Of a stretch of DNA of 21,151 nucleotides, positions 9,873-18,382 are shown one piece after another. The first letter of the stretch is position 1, and each line of letters opens with the position of its first letter. Source of the stretch: Silene noctiflora (lineage: Eukaryota > Streptophyta > Magnoliopsida > Caryophyllales > Caryophyllaceae); the NCBI GenBank assembly GCA_009801015.1, contig VHZZ01003302.1, positions 10,794 to 31,944 of the forward strand, read 5' to 3'. Both the position numbers and the translations under genes were made by a program. Below the pieces are notes generated by a model. That model made no database searches. It worked only from the letters and a program-made list of their open reading frames with translations, and was not told the DNA's origin.

Positions 9873-10238
9873 AGTGGTCTTGTGATGGTCATCCAGATGT
9901 ATCGGGATTTGGAAAAATCTCGAATATCCATCAAGGTATCAAAAGAATGTGTTAGAGGCTAACCTCTCAAGCATTTGATATATGAATGGGAGAGGGAAAT
10001 GATCCTTCCTTGTTGCGAAATTTAATTTGCGATAATCAATACACATTCGCCATCCCATGACTATCCTTGTGGGCATTAGTTCGTTCTTATCATTATTTAC
10101 CACCGTGGTACCTCCTTTCTTTGGTACCACTTGAACATGGCCAACCCACAAGGAGTCCGAAATGGGAAAGATAATTCCAGCATCAAGCAATTTCATGACC
10201 TCCCCCCGACTAAGTGGACTCCTATCAATTTCTACCAA
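9873..10238 (-). pseudogene. Reverse transcriptase N-terminal fragment of a Ty3/gypsy (Athila-type) pol
   Basis: The minus-strand frame from 10238 shows VMKLLDAGIIFPISDSLWVG, VQVVPKKGG, GWRMCIDYRKLN and DHFPLPFIYQMLERL, the classic start of a plant gypsy RT domain. After a TGA at 9941-9939 the same frame continues with YLDGYSRFFQIPIH and stops being recognisable at about 9873, where integrase sequence begins in another frame. The YxDD palm motif, RNase H and the front of integrase are all missing. On the other side only about 70 nt separate it from a primer binding site at 10318-10307, so gag and protease are missing too. Confidence 0.9.
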
Positions 10239-10306
10239 GGGTTCATTTTATTTAGACACATCCTAGGTTCATTCTGTTCATTGATTATTCCCTAGGATCG
10301 TAAATT

Positions 10307-10318
10307 GCTCTGATACCA
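10307..10318 (-). other. Primer binding site (tRNA-Met type) beside an LTR
   Basis: The minus strand reads TGGTATCAGAGC, the common plant LTR-retrotransposon primer binding site complementary to the 3' end of initiator tRNA-Met. It is separated by 3 nt from the LTR end at 10322. It orients the LTR: the internal region lay toward lower coordinates. Confidence 0.85.
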
Positions 10319-10870
10319 CTTTGTAATACCCCCACTTAGGAAGGAGCCTTTAGCAAGATATTCCCGACTAAATGAGAGTGTTACCATCTCGGTAACCCAA
10401 GGCAGTGTATAACAAAGTATAAACAATCAAGGTACTTTAAATAAAAGTTACATCATTATTAAAATTCTGTGTCAAACCGGACAGTTACAATTCCCAAAAC
10501 CCAACTGATAAATAAATGTATTACAGCGAAAACTAATTAAATATAATGTTTGACTAAGAATTAAATAAATTATGACATCTAGACTCAAACTAGCTCAGCG
10601 TCACTCGTCAAGCACCCCCAGCACAGCATCAACAACAACAACTAACCTAAACCTGCTTTATTAACTGCTCTTCATTCAATCGGAAATTATTGAATGGTCA
10701 TAACATGCCACCCTGGAAATAACTGACAATTTAAGATAAACAAACTCACGTTGTTGGTTGAGTAAAGATATAAACAGTAATCCTAAATGAATAAATAACA
10801 TTAATGCACATGTAAATAATAATCGCAGCATCCATATTAATGTCACACAACACGAATGAGTGTCTGGTCT

Positions 10871-11075
10871 CCCGTCTCATACGGGCCAACCGCCACCCCT
10901 GTCAGCAAGTATGGTACAACTCCCTAACACCGTGCTCATACCAATACGGTACCCTCCATGTCTCTGTACCAACTCATAAATGTATCACAACACCATACTC
11001 ATATTGGTACAACTCCCTTACACTGTGCCTCATAATACCATTCAAAATGGTGCATCTCCCTGTCACCACGCCGCA
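10871..11075. repeat. Degenerate tandem repeat inside the LTR
   Basis: The phrase CTCATA recurs at about 10876, 10935, 10974, 10999 and 11029, and the phrases GGTACAACTCCCT and ACACCGTGC/ACACTGTGC recur between them. Each unit carries a small inverted pair such as TACCAATACGGTA or ACCATTCAAAATGGT. Unit length varies from about 25 to 58 nt, so copies are eroded. Confidence 0.55.
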
Positions 11076-11178
11076 TTAACATAATAATATATATGCATAA
11101 CAATAGAACAAGGAATATAATAATCACGTAATCTTATTAACGTAACATAGTAAGTTTATCAGCTCCTATACATGGCCT

Positions 11179-11963
11179 AGATCGACCGACTCCAAGGCAT
11201 GGTCGATTGACATAAAGCCAAATCAGTTCCTGCATTTAGGTTTCGCATAATCTCTCGCATCACATCGTAACATAGTAACCATGGCAATAAAATATCGCAA
11301 CAACAAATAATGTAATATAATCCGCGCACACCTCGCCTTAGGTCGATCGACCCAATAGCCAAGTCGATGGACCCATGGCGTTTTCGGCCCTGTAAACATG
11401 ATTCAACAATTTTCTCGCAAGACAATTCCACAATACGATTATACGAATATAGTTGAGTATGATATCCCTACCTTTTAGCAATAAACTCCGCTATAACGAT
11501 ACAAGCAAGCACCTAGAATCGTTCCTCTACGAACCCACCTAATAATATTCAAGATTACGTAATTAGTAACAATCTACAACGGAATGACAATCAATCCCCA
11601 AACCACGACCTACGGTCAGGCAGAGCACGAGATGACCATCGGTCACTCTACAGTCACGGTACTGCCAAAACTATAGATTAAGTGAAGGTTAGATACTTAC
11701 AACGAACAAGGTATGACTCAATGATAACAATTCCGTCTCGCGCTTCGCTTCCCTTCACCCGATCTCTCTCTCTTTCTCTCGGCAGACTAGTGTTATGTTT
11801 GATTTTTGATGTGGTAAACGTGTTTAGGGTTAGGTATACATGGATATTTATAGGTTTATAAAAATTAGAATAGAATTAGGAGTAATTAGATAAATTAATA
11901 AAAATACTCAAAAAACTCGGTCAGCCAACCTGGTCGATCGGCCTAATCCTGGGTCGATCAACC
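11179..11963. repeat. Dispersed GGTCGATCGACC-type near-palindromes in the LTR
   Basis: Copies or near-copies of a 12-nt palindrome occur at about 11179 (AGATCGACCGACT), 11201 (GGTCGATTGAC), 11341 (GGTCGATCGACC, perfect), 11363 (GTCGATGGACCC), 11932 (GGTCGATCGGCC) and 11952 (GGTCGATCAACC). They come in close pairs about 20 nt apart. The form resembles, but is not the same as, the ACTCGCNCGAGT words of the neighbouring element. Confidence 0.7.
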
Positions 11964-12051
11964 TCTTACCCAAGCACCCACAACACGCATCGCAAAACCA
12001 CTCAATCAGCTCAAAACGTACTCAACTCGCTATAAAATCACAGGTATTACA

Positions 12052-13080
12052 AAAGGTGAAGATGGAGTCTGATATTGAGGATGGATGGGTTTAAGCAACG
12101 AATTACGTGACAGACATTCGACACATGCGCGACAGTGGTTCGACAATGTTTTGTGCAAGTGTCGCATAAATTCAAGAACATGTTGTGTTTATATTTACTC
12201 GGGTTGTTCTGAGATTTGCATTGACTAATATGCTTAATTAACTCTCTTTAGACGAGTACTTAAACATATTATTTTCAGCTTTAGAAACACTTACGCAATT
12301 CTCTTAGAAAACCTTATTATTATTATTCTAGATTCATTATGAGAAACTAATTCCTTCTTCTTGATTCATCAATTTGAAGCTACTGAGTACGTAAGTTGTG
12401 ACTTGTGAGATTGTTCAACATTTTAATTATCAAGTATTATTTCTGCGTAGTTTATTTTCGCAGACGTTTTTTACTCATTTCATTACATTTTGCGCAATAA
12501 TTTCCATTTATCAATCGTTAGGGGAAAAAATACACATACCCAATTCTCTCAATTGTTTACAATACAACCTTTCAAATGAAACAAAGTTGTTTGATTATGG
12601 ATCATTATTTTATTGATCGGTTGCTATTCTAGTTTATATTGTAGCTAAAAACTATACAAAAATGGCGTACCAAAATGACAAAGACTTTGACTTATCAAAG
12701 CAAATGGAACTCGGTTACTTAATCAAAACATAATTAGCGGCTAGTAGTTAAGTAAGCTTAATTAGCTATAAGTAAATAAATGCGGACAACATAACGAAAG
12801 ACGGCAACTCTGAAAAGCCGTTGAATTTCATACCTTGACAGTTGACAGCCAAATAGTGTACCTCCACAAAATGTTGGTGGATTATTAATAGCTACGGAGT
12901 ATTTATAATGCTATTCGTAATGCTTGATCTTTCCGTAACCCGTTGAGGTGATATTTTCCTTTATTATTTGATGAAAATACAAGATTTATCCAAGAGGCTA
13001 GATTCTGCTCTACGTAGTGTTTTTGCACTACTGCTTAACATTTTCTTAATTATAAGCTGATATATACTCTTGCAATTATA
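12052..13080. other. Intergenic sequence upstream of NRT2, nothing recognised
   Basis: This is about 1 kb of AT-rich DNA between the LTR end and the promoter-proximal MITE. The one ORF (12398-12616) has no recognisable domain and looks like chance. I see no RNA gene or clear repeat. Distal promoter elements of the nitrate transporter gene may lie here but cannot be identified by reading. Confidence 0.5.
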
Positions 13081-13269
13081 CTCTCTATTCCGGTCATTAA
13101 TTTACCTATTTTAGTTTGGATGTTTCAATCAATTATTTATCTTTCTATTTTGATAATTCTTCTGATGTGCAATTTGATTCTCCGCACTCAATTACGTCCA
13201 CTTGCCATTCATTTTCTTTATCTTTATGCCAAAACCAAAAGTAAACAAATGACTAGAATTGAAGGAATT
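13081..13269. mobile_element. Degraded Stowaway-like MITE in the NRT2 promoter
   Basis: The left end CTCTCTATTCCGGTCATT and the right end AATGACTAGAATTGAAGG are imperfect inverted repeats of Stowaway type, with TA on each side (13079-13080 and 13270-13271). It is about 189 bp, and its interior resembles the cleaner MITE in intron 1. It lies about 270-460 bp upstream of the ATG. It has no coding capacity. Confidence 0.55.
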
Positions 13270-13423
13270 TAAAGTAGTGCTTAAATACTATGGAGGACTT
13301 TGTTTGTTGAAGGATGAACAATTTTGACTTGGCAAACAATTCAATATATGCCCCCTATTTTTCCTTTTATTATACGAGTACTGACTTTCTGCAATGTAAA
13401 CCCGTAAACGTTAGTAACATATT

Positions 13424-13446
13424 ACGTGTCCGATGTAGTATATAAA
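13424..13446 (+). promoter_or_regulatory. Core promoter of the NRT2 gene: ABRE-like motif and TATA box
   Basis: TATATAAA at 13439-13446 lies 97 nt before the ATG, a normal position for a plant TATA box with a 5' leader of roughly 60-70 nt. ACGTGTC at 13424-13430 matches the core of abscisic-acid or bZIP-type ACGT elements. The TATA call is firm by position; the role of the ACGT motif is a guess. Confidence 0.65.
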
Positions 13447-13542
13447 CCTGCCTGATTGAACTTCTTTTATACAACAAAATCAAAACAATAGTAAAAGACG
13501 TACATTTACTAAATCTTACAACACATTGATCAACTAACCATC

Positions 13543-13837
13543 ATGGCTAGTGAGCCACGCAGCTATATGCATGGAGACGCCGAGATGAAGGAACAATCCA
13601 ACTCCTTCTCCGCCATGTCTAACGCCGTCCCATTGGACCTCACNGCCGACTTCGATCTCCTGGTTGATACCGAACATAAGGCGATGCAGTTCAAGATCCT
13701 ATCCTTAGCCAAACCTCACATGATCACATTCCATCTATGTTGGACTTCATTTTTCACATGCTTTATATCCACATTTGCGGCCGCACCTTTGGTTCCCATC
13801 ATAAGAGACAACCTTGACCTTTCAAAGACGGACATAG
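13543..13837 (+). CDS. NRT2: High-affinity nitrate transporter (NRT2 family), exon 1
   Basis: This exon encodes residues 1-98 and the first base of Gly99. The start is the first ATG after the TATA box, in ATCATGGCT context. The protein begins with a hydrophilic, Ser-rich N-terminus, followed by [19 protein letters not shown], a block well conserved in plant NRT2. Transmembrane segment 1 (about 61-86) ends in [19 protein letters not shown]2 proteins are plasma-membrane nitrate/proton symporters of the major facilitator superfamily, usually about 500-530 residues with 12 membrane segments, and many need the partner NAR2/NRT3. The exon ends ATAG with donor GTACCA. One ambiguous base (13644) falls at the third position of ACN, which is Thr whatever the base. 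The exact paralogue (NRT2.1 to 2.7) cannot be told. Confidence 0.93.
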
Positions 13838-13850
13838 GTACCAACACTTA

Positions 13851-14055
13851 CTCCGTCAGTCCCACTCATTTATTTACCTATTATGTTTTAGTGTGTGAGT
13901 CAATTGTTTACTTTTCTATTTTAGGAATGTCTTTGATATGAGCAATTTATTTTGATTCAATTGGGCCACTTTTCATCTGATAATTGGCCCGTCATCCTTC
14001 CTTTGTTTTTATACTAAAACTAAAGATAAATAAATGACGAGAACCACGGAGGGAG
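13851..14055. mobile_element. Stowaway MITE in NRT2 intron 1
   Basis: Terminal inverted repeats CTCCGTCAGTCCCACTCATT (left) and AATGACGAGAACCACGGAGG followed by GAG (right) are complementary over most of their length. They are flanked by TA on both sides (13849-13850, 14056-14057). The size of 205 bp, the CTCCCTCCGT-type end and the TA target are diagnostic of the Stowaway (Tc1/mariner-derived) family. It begins 13 nt after the exon 1 donor GT. Confidence 0.85.
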
Positions 14056-14364
14056 TATTTGTTAGGCTATTTAAGCTACGTACCACTCACACTCTTGCCT
14101 TTTACTCACTTTATACTTACCGTTTATTCGTTTAACTATCAGTACTTGATGAAATGTAAATAGGATGGAGGGAGTTGTTTAGTTTTTATAATATGTCGCA
14201 CTATGTTTGCAATTTGACGGTGTCTTATCATGAGATTTGTGAGCAATCACGAATAAATTGACCTTTTTTTGTAAATTTAACCATAACGAATTAAGTAGTA
14301 ATTTATTTGTTATAGGAAAACTTGTTTGAGAAAATATATCAAACAGCCCTTTTTTTGTTAATAG

Positions 14365-14873
14365 GTAACGCATCAGTGGCCTCGGTAACAGGAAGTATTC
14401 TCTCAAGGCTTGTCATGGGGACATTATGTGATCTCATGGGCCCACGGTACGCTTGCGCGGTCATAATCATGTTGACCGCGCCAGCAGTCTTCTGGATGTC
14501 CTCTATCACGGACGCAGGAGGATTTGTAGTAACAAGGTTCATAATAGGTTTCTGCCTAGCAACATTCGTCTCGTGTCAGTATTGGATGAGTACCATGTTT
14601 AACGGTCGTTTCATCGGACTTGTAAATGGCACAGCCGCAGGGTGGGGAAACGCCGGTGGTGGGGCCACTCAGCTCTTAATGCCCGTCCTTTTTGAGATTG
14701 TTCGTCGTATGGGGTCCGTATCCTTTACGGCTTGGAGGATTGCCTTCTTTGTACCTGGCTTACTACACATAGTTATGGGGATTGCAGTCCTTACTCTTGG
14801 ACAGGATTTGCCTGATGGCAATCTTGGTGACTTACAAAAGAAGGGTGAGGTCGTCAAGGATAAGTTCTCAAAG
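14365..14873 (+). CDS. NRT2: High-affinity nitrate transporter (NRT2 family), exon 2
   Basis: The acceptor TTAATAG precedes GTAACG, completing Gly99 and continuing in frame to Lys268; the donor is AAG followed by GTAACC. The exon carries the major-facilitator loop motif [11 protein letters not shown] (residues 117-127, between membrane segments 2 and 3). It also carries the nitrate/nitrite porter signature [10 protein letters not shown] (189-198) in segment 5, and then [12 protein letters not shown] and LGQDLPDGN in the central loop, all as in plant NRT2. There are no stops or frameshifts, and codon use is GC-richer than the flanks, which suggests selection. Intron 1 (13838-14364, 527 nt) contains a Stowaway MITE and, near 14160-14175, a possible second MITE end. 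Confidence 0.93.
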
Positions 14874-15570
14874 GTAACCACTGTTACTTCTTGTTCTATT
14901 AATTCCTTGTATATCCACTTGATCTATATTCATAACAACATATACGAAGTATTACTTATCGATTATTTATCTATAAATTCTAATTTGTATAAATTACCAA
15001 AAACTGGAATTTCGATTCCAGACCATCGTTAGAGTTTTCTTGTTAGTTTAGGTTGACATTTATAATTAAATTGATCTAATTTATATTTTGTTCCGAAGAT
15101 TAGACTAACTAATACGGAGTATGTCTTATCTTAATGTGAGAAATATATCTCAATCCCTTATGTTAGTGGGGATCATTTTTAATCATATACCTTAATGAAA
15201 GGGATTCTTTTATTCCTTTGGAAGTTATAATGACCATAAAAATTAAATTCATATAAAGTTGCAATTTATGTGAATTGTATCAAAGTTGTTTGGCCGACAC
15301 GGAGAAAATTTTGGCAACCAAATAATATCATATTCAAGGCTTTTAAAATGTTTATACTATCTATCAATTTGACAACCAAACAACATCATATATATGGGGT
15401 GTTGGATAATTGACATTTTGGTAAAGTTTTAGCGTACTCAGAGCTTTTAATTTGTTTCACCAACCAATATGCTAATTTTTGTGTTTGGTAAACAACATAT
15501 TCAAATAACATATTTGGGGTCAATATGCTATTTAAGGCATGCTGCTTAAGACGGCATATTAGTCAGCATA

Positions 15571-15615
<45 letters not shown>

Positions 15616-16257
15616 AAGATTTATTCCATTTTACAAGAAAACAGACAATTTATTATTCTTAATCAGCTAATTACCAAACACTTCAGCTAATTCTACTAAT
15701 TAAATTAAGTTGGTCAAACTTTCTAATAAAGTCTTTTATTTATAATCTGCTTTTAAAATGTGTTTATACTGAAATTAAATAACCAATTCAATAGGAATTT
15801 TACTTCCATGAATTAAAAAGTCAAGCAAATAATCTCCCATACCAAGTGAGCCCACAAGGTCAACTAAAAACTGATGGTTAAAACAAATTAAACTATTAAT
15901 CTTATATCTTAGTACTTAAATTTGGGTATGTGTAATGGTCATTCTTAGTCTTGCCTTTGTTAATAAGAATTTAAAAATAAAAATACTTTCATTGTAGTGG
16001 TCATTGGGGTTTTTATTTAAGGACAAAATTCTTAGATTATTATAAAAAATTAAAAATAAATAGATGAAGAGAATAAAATTAGTATCGCGTACCAATTTAT
16101 GAATAAAGTAAAAGAATTCTTCTATTTAGATAAAAAGTTCTTAAATATAAGAAGTGAAAAATAGCTTGATACATAAATAACTTTATATAAAGTTGTTTCA
16201 CTGTAGTAATATATTATAACTTCCCTAATTAGTTGTGTGTTACTCTTAAATTTTAAG
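14874..16257 (+). other. NRT2 intron 2 (1,384 nt)
   Basis: The intron is bounded by donor GTAACC and acceptor TTTTAAG. It is AT-rich throughout. It contains a possible MITE with an A39 tract (15396-15685) and otherwise nothing recognised. The acceptor is not preceded by a strong pyrimidine tract (TACTCTTAAATTTTAAG), but the phase and the protein continuation fit well. Confidence 0.8.
15396..15685. mobile_element. Possible hAT-like MITE with an A39 tract in intron 2
   Basis: The left end reads GTGTTGGATAATTGAC (15399) and the right end GCTAATTACCAAACACTT (15665-15682). The reverse complement of the right end, AAGTGTTTGGTAATTAGC, matches the left in most positions. The interior repeats CATATT words. 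An uninterrupted run of 39 A lies at 15575-15613. I saw no target duplication. The run could equally be a retroposon tail or a simple repeat. Confidence 0.35.
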
Positions 16258-16373
16258 GTACTCTGGCATGGAATCTCCAATTATCGGACATGGATTTTTT
16301 CGCTCCTCTATGGCTATTCCTTAGGCGTGGAACTGACAATCCATAATATCATTGCAGAATATTTTTTTGATAA
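16258..16373 (+). CDS. NRT2: High-affinity nitrate transporter (NRT2 family), exon 3
   Basis: This short exon is in phase 0 with exon 2. It encodes residues 269-306, starting [14 protein letters not shown] and including [11 protein letters not shown] and NIIAEYFFD. This is the block leading into membrane segments 7-8 of NRT2. The likely donor is AA followed by GTAAGAT, leaving two bases of codon 307. If the donor is not used, the frame meets TAA two codons after FFD. The segment TIHN stands where most plant NRT2 I know have STDN, and WHGIS where WYAVT is usual, so this copy is diverged here. The next exon, which should hold five or six further membrane segments, is not in the remaining 4.8 kb. 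Confidence 0.85.
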
Positions 16374-16678
16374 GTAAGATAATTTTTTCTAGTATTTTTA
16401 TTTTATTTTGAGTAAGTTATTAAATACTGTGTTTTTAAATTCGCTTTTTTTATTATTACTCCTTTTAAAAATAATTCAAAATTACACCCAAAATATTGTC
16501 AAAACATAAAAGTTACCTCCAAAGCACTATTTTTGTGTTTTATGATCAAAAACCCTTGATTTCTTAATCCCATATTCACTTTCAATCATTACAACTAGCC
16601 ATTCATTAACCACCAAACACCCAACCAACCACCACTATCACCCACCTCGCGCCACCAACAAACTTACTAGGGTCCGAC

Positions 16679-16757
16679 GCCCAATCCCTTTAACACCAAC
16701 TAATCCCTTTAACACCAGTTACAACCTAAACCTAAAACTAAACCTAAACCTAAACCA
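16679..16757. repeat. Short tandem repeats, including telomere-like CCTAAA units
   Basis: ATCCCTTTAACACCAACTA is followed directly by a near copy. Then comes a run of CCTAAA/CCTAAAACTAAA units (about 16724-16756). The hexamer is close to, but not identical with, the plant telomere repeat CCCTAAA. It lies inside the inverted-repeat element. Confidence 0.7.
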
Positions 16758-17237
16758 TTCCCTCTCCTACCAATGATAACACCAAAAACCACTTTCTCTT
16801 CTATTCTAGTTACCCTCACAAGCAACCACTAATATAATGAACATCTAGCTCACATTACACCACCAGAAGTGGCCACTACAGCTCGACCTTTGCTTCATCT
16901 TGCACCAAGTCCCTTACATTATGACACCAGCTTAACTTCTCGAGAACATATACCACTAAATGAAACACCACCCTTACGCCCAGTATCTGGATGTAGAATT
17001 TACTTGGGAGGGGGGGAGCGTTCTATTTGAGAGGGATGGTTTTTGTCGATTGGTGACGGCGTTTTGGGCAGTTGGGGTGTTTCTGGTTGTTGGAAGACGT
17101 TTTTGGGTGGTTACGAGAGGTTTTGATTGACTATATATTTTGGAGTTAGTTGTCCGTATATTTAAGGATGGGGCAAGGAACTCAAACGAGTTTAGTGGTG
17201 GAGTTTTGGTAGATAACTATGGTGATTGGTGATTAAG

Positions 17238-17286
17238 TTTGGTGGTGGTTGGTGGTTGGTGGTTGGTGGTTGGTGGTTGGTGGTTG
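17238..17286. repeat. G-rich 7-nt tandem repeat (GGTTGGT)n
   Basis: About six units of GGTTGGT in tandem, preceded by GGTGGTGGTT. The tract lies in the right arm of the inverted-repeat element; its complement, in eroded form (CCAACCAACCACC), is in the left arm near 16620-16632. Paired G2 runs could form a weak quadruplex on this strand. Confidence 0.85.
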
Positions 17287-17480
17287 AAGGGTGGGAAATT
17301 GTGATGGAGTAGAGCCAGAATTAAATAAAGCGATGACTTTATCGTCTAAATACGTAGAAAATGGGGTTCGAGAGCGCTTACTAAAATTCAGCAATATTTT
17401 AGTGTGATGTTTCTGAACTTATATAAAAAAAAGGTGTAACTTTGGAAAACGTATTTTAAAAGGGAATAAATGATAATTTA

Positions 17481-18102
17481 CTCTTTTATTATTAGGTGTT
17501 TCAAGTCATATTTGACTTTTTGATATTATACGTTTTCTCAAATTTTGTATTTAGTGTTCTTTGCTGACATCTTTCAGCTTTCTATTAACTCTTTTCCTCT
17601 TCCAACCATTGTTCAACCTCCATTCTTACTCAATAACATCATCTTAATATCAAATATGTAAACTATTGCAAAAATATTTTCAAGAAGAACAAACTACTAT
17701 TTAAATCACCAACATGAAGAATCAAACGATAGCAAAAGTTTTATATCGATAGTTAGGTAAATTAGGTAGGTTAATTTGTAATTCAGTGAGCTAATAAGTT
17801 TTTTTGTCAACAAAATTACTTGGACATGATTATAAGTTACTGTTTATATAAAAAAATAATTATATTTATTTATATCTTAGAGATACAATAAAATAAGTCA
17901 AGTATTTTTTTGTTTGCGCATGTTTAAAATATAAGAAATAAATTACAAAGACAACAAATTACAAATATATTAAATTTGTTTGTTATTTTTAGAAAATATT
18001 CTTGTTTAGGTATCCTATATAAAACTTCTATAGAGCCTTATAATTCTAGGTGACATGTCCGGAAAAATGCACATGTTCGTTGTGCAAACTTTCAAGCATT
18101 TC
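17481..18102. other. AT-rich intronic stretch, nothing recognised
   Basis: No coding, RNA or repeat signature could be supported. It lies between the inverted-repeat element and the Tourist-like MITE. Confidence 0.4.
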
Positions 18103-18374
18103 TAAGGCTGTTTGATTCAACATAGGTATTTGCAACGCCTAAGAAATGTAATTATTTTTTCCCATAAATTAGTGAAGATGTCTGGTTTCATATAAGACGT
18201 AGAAATCAAAGGAATTCTTACTTTATTGTGGGGGACTTTCACCATTTTGGAGAAATTAAAATTCATAAGAAGTTTTACTATTCATATTTTAGTCAAACCA
18301 ACAAAGACAACACATTAGTACTTCTATTGAATTATAATTCACGGGGTTCTAGGTGGGTAACCAAACAACCTTAA
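18103..18374. mobile_element. Tourist-like (PIF/Harbinger) MITE
   Basis: The left end reads TAAGGCTGTTTGATTCAA and the right end GTAACCAAACAACCTTAA. The reverse complement of the right end, TTAAGGTTGTTTGGTTAC, matches the left in most positions. Flanking TAA/TTA and the total of about 270 bp suit the Tourist type. No protein is encoded. Confidence 0.55.
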
Positions 18375-18382
18375 ATATATAG

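Larger units (their letters stand above)
10322..12051 (-). repeat. LTR of a Ty3/gypsy-like retrotransposon (5' LTR by orientation)
   Basis: This 1,730-bp segment begins TGTAATACC (10322-10330) and ends GGTATTACA (12043-12051), a perfect 9-bp inverted pair with TG...CA ends. The primer binding site next to 10322 makes it a 5' LTR of a minus-strand element. The 5-bp flanks (CACTT and AAAGG) do not match, so it is not a solo LTR with a preserved target duplication. It contains dispersed GGTCGATCGACC-like words and a degenerate tandem repeat. A partner LTR was not found in the window. No host gene lies within it. Confidence 0.8.
16451..17480. mobile_element. Non-autonomous element with long inverted repeats (MULE- or foldback-like) in intron 3
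   Basis: The left arm (about 16455-16640) reads CTTTTAAAAATAATTC, TTACACC and then CAATCATTACAA and ACCACCAAACACCC. The reverse complement of the right arm (17480 down to about 17240) reads CCTTTTAAAATACG, TTACACC, then CCATCACAAT and AACCACCAACCACC. The arms are alignable over roughly 170-200 bp with gaps. No transposase is encoded in the interior. Long arms with repeat-rich interior suit a Mutator-like or foldback element. Exact ends and target duplication were not resolved. Confidence 0.5.

Noticed and set aside
10840..11431. ORFs within the LTR on both strands
   Set aside because: One is a translation of the degenerate tandem repeat and the other has no recognisable features. LTRs do not normally code.
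10322..12051. Large MITE or DNA transposon bounded by TGTAATACC/GGTATTACA
   Set aside because: The 9-bp inverted ends alone would allow it, but the adjacent TGGTATCAGAGC and the TG...CA form make an LTR the better reading.
14179..14881. Minus-strand ORFs of 67-75 codons over NRT2 exon 2
   Set aside because: They are shadows of the strongly coding plus strand, and none has its own family match.
16724..16756. Interstitial telomere repeat
   Set aside because: The unit is CCTAAA with variants, not CCCTAAA, and the run is only about 33 bp, so it is better treated as a local simple repeat.
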